Assembly (NCBI GenBank): GCA_951812925.1 | Contig: OX638369.1 | Coordinates: 53,625,061-53,689,060, forward strand | Source: Calliopum simillimum | Taxonomy: Eukaryota > Arthropoda > Insecta > Diptera > Lauxaniidae | Direction: 5' to 3' | Length of the DNA: 64,000 bases | In this document: in pieces, positions 1 to 10,880 of the stretch | Position numbering within the stretch: the stretch's first letter is position 1 | Layout of the letters: each line of letters opens with the position of its first letter | Notes under the pieces: generated by a model | Databases searched by the model: none | What the model was told of the DNA's origin: nothing | Seen by the model: only the letters and a program-made list of their open reading frames with translations | Made by a program: the position numbers and the translations under genes

Positions 1-140
1 TATCATTATCACTCACACAAACAAAAATTTAACAACTGCCAAATCTTAGGCAACAATTTTACTTTAAAAACTGTTGTTGTTTTTTTTATATTTTTTTGGA
101 CCAAATAGGGCTCTTAAAATTAATTACAATACCAACAACA

Positions 141-950
141 GAAAGTTCTGGTCAAATCTACTTTCGGAGATATAGCCATCGGAAGATCGGGACATAGCTT
201 TTATGAAAACCGGTAAAAGTTCAGAATCCCTTAATGGATTTTAATAATATTGGTGTCATATGAAAGGTATTCTAACTGGCTATAAAAATAATTTGAAAAA
301 GTTTTAAATCCGAGTCATGGTTTTGGAGATATGGCGACTTTTCAAAAATTTTTACCAGTTTTTTTGGTTTTTAATGCACTATTTTTCCAAAAATGTCTTA
401 TTAACAAAAACGGCATATGAAAGGTAATTTAATAAGCTACAAAACTGAACACAAAATTTACTAAATCTGGCTCGTAGTTTTCGAGATATTATGACTTTTC
501 TGAAATTTGGGCCGATTTTTTTTCCGACAGTAATTTGGCATAAGAGTGGGGGTAAGTGGGCGACTTAAGACTCCCAAAAATCCACTTCACGACAGTCTTC
601 GGCCAATGAAGGAAATGAGGTATAGATTGCATATCAAATCGAATAAAATTGATTAGGATTCCATAATTTGTTACAAAAACTATAGGTTAATCAAAAATTT
701 TTTGGAAAAATAGTGCTTTAAAAATAAAAAGACTGGTCAAAATTTTTGAAAATACGCCATATCTCAAAAATGTAGACTCGGATTTAAAATTTTTGGACAA
801 CAATTTTGTAGTGTGTTAAAATACCTTTCATATGACACTAATATTATCAAAATCCAGCAAGGGGTTCCGAACTTATATCGGTTTTTATTAAAGCTATATT
901 CCGATCTTTCGATGGCTATATCTCCGAAAGTAGATCCGACCAGACATTTT
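141..950. repeat. Large imperfect palindrome (foldback-type repeat), 0.8 kb
   Basis: The stretch from about 141 (AAAGTTCTGGTCAAATCTAC) returns as its reverse complement ending near 950 (GTAGATCCGACCAGACATTT). Matching continues inwards through CTTTCGGAGATATAGCCATC and GTGTCATATGAAAGGTATT to a centre near 545. Arms are about 80-90% alike by eye. No ORF or target duplication was found. The centre (about 530-610) holds a segment also found, reverse-complemented, in the core of the 42.3-43.6 kb palindrome. It is probably a non-autonomous foldback transposon; the family was not recognised. Confidence 0.75.
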
Positions 951-3480
951 TGATTATATTTTCTTTCTTAAAATTAAAAGTTTAATAAGCCAAATTAGGT
1001 TTAAAAAGAAAATATTAACAGTCGATAATCTAACATTAAGTCCAGCTGTTTTATGATAAAAAATTATAAACAAGCAATAAAATAAAATTTTTCATAATTC
1101 TGCACTTTTCACATAATAAAAACCTGACAGCAAGCAACTAATAGTTTTAAGATCGCTCAAAGACCTCCTACGTAGCAGGTATTAAAAGTCGTATTCATAA
1201 AGACGGAAAAGAGCTTTCTAAATGCAACCAGAATACCAAAACATCTTCGTTACTACTTTCGTAGCAGTGAAGACTGTGGTGAGCTGTTTGACAGCTCTAA
1301 TACTGACGCCAGAATAGCCCTATAAATCAATTTTAAGGGCTAAAGTTAGACTTTAATTTAAATATTTTTTAAGTGTCAAGGATTTTTTCAATTTCCGTAT
1401 GACCGCTATTGCTTTAATTATAAAAATAATTTAGTTCCTGAATTCTTGTTCGTATTTGAAAATCTGCTTATGTTTAATCATAAGAGAGGAGTTCGAGTTC
1501 ACGATTTGTTAATTTTTGCTTATATCATTGAAAATCTGCTTACGTAATGCTTAAACAGCATCTATGTGACTAATGGACACATCCCAAAGGCGTGGTTCAC
1601 GGAGTCGGTGGTAATGTGAAATGACTTGTAAGTCAAAAAGGTCGAAGTCAAAGAGACAGTGCCGTAGTCAAAAACGCAAAAGATTTCGCGACACTAGCAG
1701 CCACTTTAGTACCCTCTACGAGAATTTTTTTCATTTCTGAATCAGATATAGCTTAAAAAATTAAAAATGTTCATCCATGGGCCTATCCCAGGAAAATCAA
1801 AAGTTCATTAAATTTCAGTTAATGGCCATCAAGTAACATGCAAAAAACACGCTTGGGGTAATTAAAGTGTTATATTTTCATTTAAAAAATGATTTAGAAC
1901 TAATTAAATATACATGTATTTCGTACGAGTCCCGTACAAACAAAAATGTCCCGTACAAACAATTTAATTTTTATTTAATAACTCTCATTTAAATAAATAT
2001 TTTTTCAAACTTTTATTGTTTTACTGTACCTTGACCCTTAGTCTATCCAAAAATATTTGTGCTAATTTTTAAAACTTATTAATTTCGCTAAAAACTTGCT
2101 ACAAAGTCAAAATATGGAAAGTATGGTAGATTTGGGCTGTCCCGTACAAACGAACTTCTTTTCTTATTAATTACTCACTATCTATAAATATTATTAAGAA
2201 CAAATAATTGGTTTTAATAGGTCTATATCACACAAAATAAATGTACTAGATGCTTTTTTTATTAAAATTCTGGTTTGTCTTTAATTTAACTTTTTAACTC
2301 AAAAAATGCATACGATTTGTCCCGTACCAACCTTGGAATGCTCCTGCATCATTCAAGTTTAAGCTTCTATCTTTGCTGCCCCACTGTGCGATTTGCTTTC
2401 ATTGATGGTGCAAACCGTACCTAATTGGCTTCCTTAAGATAAGCATTAATAACCAGCTTTTACAACCAAGCGTCAAGAAGAAGCCGCACATATGTTGCAT
2501 ACACCAACACAGCAACAAAAACAATTTTAATAAAACTCTTATACAAAAAACAGTAGACGGTTTCAGCAACTAAGTGGGGAGTCTATTTGTTTTTATATCA
2601 AAAATCGGTAGAATTGAAAATTGTCCACAAAGTGCGCTGCACAGGTTCATATTGTTACTTACCTGCAACACCAAGTTGGGGGCAGCAAAAGCAGCAGCAG
2701 GTTCTCAAGGTTCCTATGCTCTCTGTCCAGATGCGAGAATATTCGCAGTAATAAACCACACAAGTTTTACGATTTTTCAAGCGATATTTTTGGTGGACAT
2801 TTTTTTACCTTTTTTTTTATTTCACTGTTTGCTATTGCTGGTGTTGACAATCGGTAATGGTGCTGCTGCTTTTAATCATTTATCAGTTGTTTCTTCCATT
2901 GTGGTATAACATATTGGGTACGTGGTTTGTTGTGCAATTTTCACTAATGATGTTGGTTTCTTATGTGTGATAAAACTAATATTTAATGTTGTTAATGATT
3001 TGAATTTAACTTATACTTAATATTTATTGGAGTATGAATGATGAGGAGTCTTCTGTGGTTCAAGACTTCCAGTTTTGGATTGATTCCAAGTTGATCTACC
3101 CATTTGGTTTAGTACAGCAACGAACAGCGCATTCTTCATTGTGGCAATGAGCCGTTTAGAGTTTTAAGTAGACAAATTTTTTTACCTAATTTTTACAAAG
3201 AAGCTACGTTTTTACACGAAAACAAAATTATCTGCAAAAATTGATTTTCAAACAGCACAAATTCATAATTATCTATTGAAAAACTACGAAAGTAAAATAT
3301 ATGGTTTAAACTTCAAAGACAAACAGTTAAAAATTTTGAATGGAAAAGTAAAAAGTGCGCATATGAAAAAACACCAGTGAGCCCTGTAATATTTGCCAAG
3401 AATTATTATCAATTTTTAGTGATTGCCATTGTAAAAAAATGTATTGAAATATAATTTAAATAAAATAAAAAGAAACGAAT
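951..3480. other. Non-coding AT-rich stretch
   Basis: No supported gene. The ORFs near 2574-2909 lack codon structure and run through poly-T and CAG/CTG tracts. The only structure seen is a set of four direct copies of GTCCCGTACAAAC (listed separately). The rest is AT-rich filler. Confidence 0.6.
1929..2331. repeat. Four direct copies of GTCCCGTACAAAC
   Basis: Copies lie at 1929-1941, 1948-1960, 2139-2151 and 2319-2331 (the last reads GTCCCGTACCAAC). All are in the same orientation. The pattern resembles the iterated subterminal phrases of the TA-flanked elements further along the window. No inverted partner marking the other end was found, so this may be one surviving end of such an element. 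Confidence 0.55.
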
Positions 3481-3552
3481 GTGCCACAGTAGTTCAGTGT
3501 CTCGAGCATCGCATGCAAACACAAAAGTCTCAAGTTCGACACCATCGACATA
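3481..3552 (+). other. tRNA-like sequence with A and B boxes (SINE-type relic)
   Basis: TAGTTCAGTG at about 3490 resembles a pol III A box, and AGTTCGACACC at about 3533 resembles a B box. The spacing of about 43 bp is typical of tRNA genes and tRNA-derived SINEs. The acceptor stem does not pair well, so this is not a working tRNA gene. T/A-rich sequence follows. A second tRNA-like sequence of the same style lies at 32221-32300 inside a TIR element. Confidence 0.45.
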
Positions 3553-4883
3553 AGATTTCTCTTTACTTTTATATTTAAAAAAAAAAAATTGACTGTGTGT
3601 AATCAGTAAAAATTAAGATTTAATGACTGAGGTAAAAATGACTTAGATTTTCATTGAATTTTTGCGGTTAAGTTTTTTCTGTGTAGGATGCCCCCCCCAG
3701 GTATGCCGCTGTAGTACAAAATGTAGTGTAGCAGACGATGAAGCGCTTCGAGAATTTCTATGAACAGAATGGAGTAGTTTGCTGCTTATGGAACAGAGTT
3801 GCCAATCTTATTTCGTTATAAAAATTGCATAAATTTTAAAATTACCTAAACTTTTAAAACTTAAAATTATTTTCATAATTTTATTTGCTGCTCTTTTTTA
3901 TGAAATTATAATGAACTTAGCGCTAAATTAACCTTTAAATCATTAAATAATTTTTACAAATTTATTTTCATCAATTCGGTAACATTGTTCTTCTGTCAAA
4001 AAGCATGCAGCAAGCGACAAAGTTGAAAAGTTCGAACTTTGTACTACGCCGCAAGCTTCAGCTACAGCGTTAACTTCACATTGTGTTGACGAGTATTAAA
4101 ATATGTTTAGTCTACTTTTGACAGTTCGTCGCTTACTTCGTACTTCAAGCTTCAGCTACACATTCTGTTTCAGCAGTTAGTATACAATACAAATTTCGAA
4201 TAAAATATGATCGGCATATTGATGAAATGAAAACTCGTTACTCTTTCATGTAATTCTCAATTTTTCTTAAGCTTAAACTGTCAGCTTTCAAACAATTTTT
4301 CTTTTTTGGTTGTCAAAGCTTTGCCGCTCAAATGGCAGTATACTCAAATCTTACGTGAATTATGGGACACTCTTTGCGAACTGTAGCAACTTAATGTCAG
4401 CCTTAAATGTAGTGATTTTCAGAGCCCGCAGTATTTTTCTACAGCCACTCACGATGAAAACGCATGTTTTCCAAAATCGTGGCTGATCTTTTCCGGAAGA
4501 TATGCCTATATATAGTATAATCATAGACCCGGAACTTATTAAAATCCCAGTTTTCCCGAACCAAAAAAAACTAAAAAAAAAAAACTGTAGAACGATAGAA
4601 CCCAAAAGCAGTTTAAAGATAGCATAACAACAGAAAGTTTTGCACTTTTAGATTAAGTTATCTGAAGAATCGTACGCAGCAAAGCAAAGACCGGATCCGG
4701 AATCACCATAGCCAGATATATTAAAAACTGCTATTTTTGTTTCTATTGGTTATTTTTTTTTAGGTCTGTGACATTAAAAAGAAATAAGGAAACTTTCTGC
4801 TTACTAAATATTTTAGGTTTTTCTTTTGGTTCTGAAAATTGTGGTATTTTAAAACATACAAATTTTCTGTAATTAAGATCATA
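3553..4883. other. Non-coding stretch with small inverted repeats
   Basis: No gene was seen. GCCGCTGTAGTACAAAATG near 3711 has a degenerate reverse complement near 4040 (TTTGTACTACGCCGC). CTTCAGCTACA occurs twice nearby (about 4058 and 4149). This suggests a decayed short DNA element, but the ends cannot be fixed. The minus-strand ORF at 4360-4605 translates a poly-A run and has no recognisable domain. Confidence 0.4.
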
Positions 4884-4885
4884 TA

Positions 4886-5823
4886 CAGGGTGTATTTCAT
4901 AAAGCTACTAAGCTTCTGGGAGGTGATAGAGGAGGCCTAGACTGGGGGTCTAAAATGAACCTCTGAGGAGTTATAGGGTTAAAACTGATTTTCTGACATG
5001 TTTTACAAAAAAAATTCCTTGAATTACCCCAACATTTTAGAGAAAACATTCTAACGCAAAGTTTTAGCTAATTGTATGAGCTTTCAGATAGCGTTTTATA
5101 TGGTTTATAAGGTTTAAAAATTATTTCGCAAAGTTCTGGACCTTTAAAGTTGATATTTAAATTTTTTTTCTATTTTTTGACTTTTGGCAGCCATTTTATT
5201 TTGAAAAGGTATTCTTTTATATTTTTGTTTTGAAATTCTCATTGCATTTCCTTTAATCCGATGGTACATTTGTCATACCAATTTTTTTGATTGAAGTCAG
5301 AAAAAAACACTTTTCCGTAGATAAAGAGCAGCACGAGTAACGCGCACATCATATGCAGCGAATGCGAGTAACCCGTGTGTTACATGGAAAAGTATTTTTT
5401 TCCGACCTCAATCAAAAAATTGGTATGAAAAATATACCATCGAATTGAAGGAAATTTAACGGGAATTTGAAAAAAAATTAAAAAAGGATTTGTTAATAGC
5501 ACCTTTTTCATACTAAAATGGCCGCCCAAATCAAAAAATAGGAAAAAAAATTAAAATATCAAAGTTAAAGGTCCAGAACTTTGCGAAATATTTTTAAACC
5601 CTATAAACCTTATATGTTATCTAAAAGCCCATACAGTTGGCTAAAACTTTGGCATAGAAATGTTTTCTCTAAAGCGTTAGGGTGATCTTAGAAATAAATA
5701 AATTTGTTTTAACCCTATAACTCCTCAGGAGTTCATTTTAGACCCTCCAGGTGCAATTTTTTGTTGGTGTAGGCCTCCTTAATTACTTCCCAGAAGCTTC
5801 GTAAACTTGTCAGATACACCCTA
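4886..5823. mobile_element. TA-flanked palindromic element with AGGGTGTAT ends
   Basis: The left end CAGGGTGTATTTCATAAAGC and the reverse complement of the right end TAGGGTGTATCTGACAAGTT form terminal inverted repeats, each bounded by TA (4884-4885 and 5824-5825). The inverted match runs through the whole element: AGCTTCTGGGAGGTGATAG at the left answers CTTCCCAGAAGCT at the right, and the GAACCTCTGAGGAGTTATAG stretch answers AACTCCTCAGGAGTTC. The centre is near 5360. There is no coding sequence. The ends resemble those of the D41D element at 38782-40085 and the small element at 45683-46048. Confidence 0.75.
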
Positions 5824-5825
5824 TA

Positions 5826-6684
5826 TATAGGCGTATCTGTAGAAAAATATGGCATAAGTACTCAGAAAATCTCTATTTAAGATATATTGTTTAACACTGT
5901 AAACTCGTTGTCCTTACGTGTAGTACTTCATTTTAATAAACCTTAAACTATCAGCTATTTATTAATAGGTTGAAAAATTTGAATTTTCCACCATTTTACA
6001 ACCGAAAATAAAAACATGGCTCACTTTTGTCTACATCACTCTAACATTTTAGTTGGCAACACTTTACTTCACAAAAAAGGGCAGTTTTGTATCTTGCGTG
6101 AACTATGGGACACCCTTTATAACCATGCTAATATTTCCTCATTCTAAAGTCTTGATAAAGCTCATTAAAGTCGAAGCTTTATTTTCCTCAAAACCACAAA
6201 TCTTAAAAAGAATGTGTTTAATAAATTAAGCCAACAAAATTGGAGACTTTATCTAGTAAACAAAAAAAAAAAAAACAAAAACGAAACTTAACAACAAAGT
6301 CGGCAACATCAATTTTATCAGAAAAGTTTATCAAAATTTTTAATGGACTTGTCAATTGATCTATCCATCCATCCATCCGATGCCATACCATATACTCGTT
6401 CACATGCAACATAATTAATTTTTAATCCTATTTTGTTTGCGACGACATTTTTAACCTGTTACGCATACCAATATTGAAATGACAAAAAAAAAAAGAACAT
6501 GTTGCTATCGACAAATACAATTCAATTTCAATTTCAAATCAATTAATTGCCACATGAGTTCTTTTTAATCCATAACACAGTTACTCTATACACTGGCTCC
6601 GTAAATACTATACCCCGGATTTGTTTTTTTCTTTTGCGCACGCACTCTTTTTTGGATAGGGAAGGTATGCCAGGCTGAATTCGT
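5826..6684. other. Non-coding AT-rich stretch
   Basis: No gene or bounded repeat was found. There are a few homopolymer A/T runs and a short ATCC run (CATCCATCCATCC near 6364). Confidence 0.5.
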
Positions 6685-8050
6685 TCATGTTTGATTATAA
6701 TGTTAAATTTAAGTAAGCACGATCAATGTAGATTTGATTTGATCAAAATGAGTTCGTTCGTTCAGAAAAAATTTGATGTGATCAAGAAAATTTTAATTGT
6801 TTGGAATGAGTTTGATTGGATCAGAACAAGTTTTGTATGTTCATAATGCGAATGATTTATTCAAAATGATCGAAATCAATTTGGTATGAACAAAAGGAGT
6901 CCTATTTTAATTAAATGATCTTGATTTGATCATGATTAATTTGATTTGATCAAGAAGAATTTGATTTACTCAGAATGAGCTTGTTTTGATAAAAATCAGA
7001 ATAAATTTGATTTGATCAGAATCGGTTTGGTATGATCAAAATGATTCAACTTTAACATACATGAATTTGATTTGATTATGATTCATTTGATTTTGATTCA
7101 TTTGAGTATGTTTCATTTGATTTGATTAAATTAAATTTGATTTGATGAAATTTGATTTGATTTGATTAAATTAAATTTGATTTGATTAAATTTGAGTTGG
7201 TTTGATTAAATTAAATTTGATTTGATTTGATTAAACTGAATTTTATTTAATTAGAACGAATTTAGTTTAAACAAAATTTTAGATTTATTCGAGATCATTT
7301 TTATGTCATCAATGAACTTGATTTTTCAATTTAGTAAGACGAAAATAGGCTTGATTTAACCTAAGTGAATTCGATCTGATCACGATTGATTTGAATTGAG
7401 GAAGTTGAGTTACATTTGGTCAAGTTGAATTTGATTTGATTAGAAGATATTTGATTTGGTCAAGCTGATTTTGATTGGATCAAAATGTGTGTTGATTTAT
7501 TTGATATCATTTTATATGATCAGAATAAATTTGATAAGGTCGAATTTACTTTTTACAAGATTTTAAAAAAATTGCGAGTTCAACTTGTTTTGATCAAATT
7601 AATTTGATCAGTTGATACATTTTATTTAATCATAACTAATTTGATTTATTCAAAATGAATTGATTTGATCAGATCAAATTTGGTTTGAAGAAGGTGAGCT
7701 CGATTTGATTAATATGAGTTTGATTTATTTGAGATAATTTCGATATGATCAGTATAAATTTGATTCGATCGGAATCAATGTAATTTGAACAAAACTAAAT
7801 CGATTTTTATTAGGATTAACTCGATTTGATCGAAATCTGTTTGAACGAAAAAAATAAGTTTGATTTTAACAAAATAAATTTGATTGAAAAGCATGAATTT
7901 GATCTGAACAACATTAATTAATCAAGATAAAGTCCTGATGTTCGATATGAATTTGATCTGATCATGATGTCTTTGATGTGATCAGAAAAATTTTATTTGT
8001 TTGAGGATCAATTTGATTTCATTATGACAAATAGGGTTTGATCGAGTCAA
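6685..8050. repeat. Degenerate array of TTTGATTTGATCA-type units
   Basis: About 1.36 kb is built from variants of a unit of roughly 20-24 bp with the core AATTTGATTTGATCAGAATG. The purest part is near 7130-7240, where TTTGATTTGATTAAATTAAA is repeated. Units diverge by point changes and small indels, indicating an old locally amplified simple repeat. It has no coding potential. Confidence 0.85.
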
Positions 8051-9629
8051 ATAAAATATCAGTACTTAGTATTGCAAAAAATTATTAAAATCAATGATAT
8101 ATAACTGGTATCCTCACCACATTATTCCATCCATTGTTTTTATATTGACAACTGATCTCTGGTGTGTCGAAATCTTGCGATGTTTGTGATGTGGGAACTG
8201 TCAAAAGTTTCGACAAGTGTTGCTAGTGCAACAGAGCAATCAAAAAAGAAAAAGCGACAACATCATATTACCCCTCATCTACCGTGTTGTAGATATTTTT
8301 GGGACTTGTTTACTTAACGTGTGTGCGACATGTTGACGGGATTAGTATTAAAACCGTTTTTAAGTTTAATTTTAATCCTTTTCTGCTGACTTGTTCGCTT
8401 GAGCTCTTGACTTGGCTTTGGTTCATTTTTGTTTTTTTCAGTTTTGATTTACTTGGGTCAATTTAAAACTTTGGTTTCTTTATTTGAATTTTGATTTTGG
8501 GGTCGGTTTTTTTTATACTTTTTTTTCTGTGGTGTTTGATGAAACCTTGCTTTGCTGTTAATTAGTGTAGACATGTGTAAAATATTACGTTGTTGTTTTT
8601 TTTCGAAGTCATTTGTTTATTATTATTGAGGAAGTGTCTCTAGTCAGTGTGGGGATTTAGTCGGCATTTTTTCAAACGATGTTGATTTTTTCGATTTCTA
8701 GGAATTATACTCATTCTCTGGTGTGACTGAATTGAATTGAGTTGGTGCTGTTTTGTACCACCAAACAAGTGAGATAGAATTTACCTGGAACATTTGTAGT
8801 TGATTAATTGATGACACAAAAGAAGGTTAACTATACTTTTTTGTATATTTATACTTAGTTTTGAACATGAAACTAAGAATTGCGAGATTTCATGTAATTT
8901 TTGATTTTTGGTTTTGTATGAGAATACCCTGAATTAAGCTTATTAATTATTAGACAGCTGTGTTGCTCAATTATAGTGACGTTCACGGTATCTCCTACAA
9001 CATTTCATTTCATCTTCACGATCAAGTGACATTAGATTAGGAAATTAAGGACATTGTGTACATTTAACATCACGTCCAAACGCTTAAGAGTCTTATAAAT
9101 CATAAAAGAAAATCAACCAAATAAAAATCTAACAAATTGTGTTTTCATTGGTTACATCTCATTTAAGTTGTCAAAGTTACAACACCAACTCTCAAAAGCA
9201 ACATTGGAGTTGCAAGTAATAACCTTCATCTTGCTCGTATTTACTGCATATGACTCCCCCTCAAAGCCATCAACTTTTATGCGATGATCCTTACTTTGAG
9301 TTGCTTTTTTTTTCATAGCAACCTGCGCGCGCCATCTCTGTTTGAACTTTAAAGTAGGCTACTTTAATGGCAACTACTTTAGGACTGCAAAATGATAGCG
9401 TGCACGCCATGTGCCGACTATAAAAAACATATAAATAAAAAGGAAAAAATACTTTCTGTCTTAATTTTCGGGAATAACAACACTTTATTGCGCTTTAAGT
9501 TTAATGTCGGAAGATAGTATGAGAGCGTAAACATTAAGTCAAGTTAAGCACGCTATGCTAACTTAGATTGACCTGGCGAAGTTGTAATGTTTAATCCTTC
9601 AAAGGAATTAAGCTGAAATCTTTGGCGCT
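8051..9629. other. Non-coding stretch
   Basis: No supported gene, RNA or delimited mobile element. ORFs are short and random. T-rich tracts are common between 8380 and 8620. Confidence 0.5.
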
Positions 9630-10472
9630 TAAGTCAAGTCAAGTTGAGTTCAGTTCAGATAAGATCAGATCAGTTTAGTTCAGTTCTATACATTTCAGTT
9701 CATTTCAATTCAGTTCAGTTCAGATCAGTCTGGTTCGGTTCGATTCAGTTCAGTTCAGTTCAGTCTGGTTCGATTCGATTCAGTTCAGCTCAGCTCAGTT
9801 CATCTCAGTTTAGTTCAGCTCAGTTGAGCTCAGTTGTTATGTTCAGTTTAGTTCAGTTCAGTTGAGTTGAGTTGAGTTGAGTTGAGTTGAGTTGAGTTGA
9901 GTTGAGTTGAGTTGAGTTGAGTTGAGTTGAGTTGAGTTGAGTTGAGTTGAGTTGAGTTGAGTTGAGTTGAGTTGAGTTGAGTTGAGTTGAGTTGAGTTGA
10001 GTTGAGCTGAGTTGAGTTGAGTTGAGTTGAGTTGAGTTGAGTTGAGTTCAGCTCAGTTCAGTTCAGCTCAGCTCAGTTCAGTTCAGTTCAGTTCAGTTCA
10101 GTTCAGTACAGCTCAGCTCAGTTCAGTTCAGTTCAGTTCACTTCAGTTCAGTTCAGTTCAGTTGTGTTAAGTTCAGTTCAGTTGAGTTCAGTTCAGTTTA
10201 GTTCAGTTGAGTTGAGTTGAGTTGAGTTGAGTTGAGTTAAGTTGAGTTGAGTTGAGTTCAGCTCAGCTCAGTTCAGTTCAGTTCAGTTCAGTTCAGTTCA
10301 GTTCAGTTCAGTTCAGTACAGTTCAGTACAGTACAGTTCAGTTCAGGTCAGGTCAGGTCAGGTCAGGTCAGGTCAGGTCAGGTCAGGTCAGGTCAGGTCA
10401 GGTCAGGCCAGTTCAGTTCAGCTCAGTTCAGTTTAGTTCCGTTCAGTTCAGTTCAGCTCAGTTCAGTTCAGC
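9630..10472. repeat. Pentanucleotide satellite (AGTTC / AGTTG / AGGTC blocks)
   Basis: A nearly unbroken 5-bp array of about 840 bp has homogeneous blocks of one variant: mixed GTTCA at 9640-9860, pure GTTGA at 9861-10047 (about 37 units, one CTGAG variant near 10005), GTTCA to about 10200, GTTGA again at 10206-10257, GTTCA to 10345, GGTCA at 10346-10407 (about 12 units), then GTTCA to the end. The Ser/Gln/Val/Phe-rich ORFs across it are by-products of a period not divisible by three with few stops. Confidence 0.95.
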
Positions 10473-10684
10473 TTTTAAAAAGCCAGTAATAGAATAACTA
10501 TAGGTACTAAACGTGGCTTGATACCAAACTACTAATGAACAAGCAAGATGCAAGTATTCGCCAACAGCTGCTTACGGAGCATACTAAAAATTTTGTGGCC
10601 TCGCACTATCTCAAAAGCCAAACTACACCTAAAATGTAACCAAAGGCCCATACCAAACGAGATCAAGGGGCGCAAGTAAGGATA

Positions 10685-10880
10685 GATACGTCATACTCTC
10701 CGGAAACGTTACAGCAAAGTCTGCCGCCAGGTATTTGACTGCAATCCCAAGACAGTAGAAGAGGTGGTAGACCGAGAATCAACTGAAAAATTTCATTGGA
10801 GAAGGTAATCCACGAATCTAGAAAGCCATGAAAAGAGTTAAAAGCTATCGCAAAGGATCGTGGCGAATAAAACGTTTAAT
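10685..10880 (+). pseudogene. 3' tail of a non-LTR retrotransposon ORF (RTE/LINE-type), decayed
   Basis: Conceptual translation gives IRHTLRKRYSKVCRQVFDC and, after a frameshift near 10750, RRGGRPRIN, a stop in place of Trp, KISLEKVIHES, and further on KAIAKDRGE followed by another stop where Trp is expected. The layout GHTLRK, then CRQ, NP, RRGRPR, W and AQDRxxW matches the C-terminal tail after the reverse transcriptase domain of many non-LTR retrotransposons (RTE-like group, from family knowledge). Only this tail is left: no RT catalytic motif is seen and several stops are present. A 5'-truncated insertion followed by decay is the likely history. Confidence 0.6.

Noticed and set aside
9644..10497. 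Two Ser/Gln/Val/Phe-rich ORFs
   Set aside because: They are translations of the pentanucleotide satellite; a 5-bp period with few stop triplets yields such ORFs without selection.
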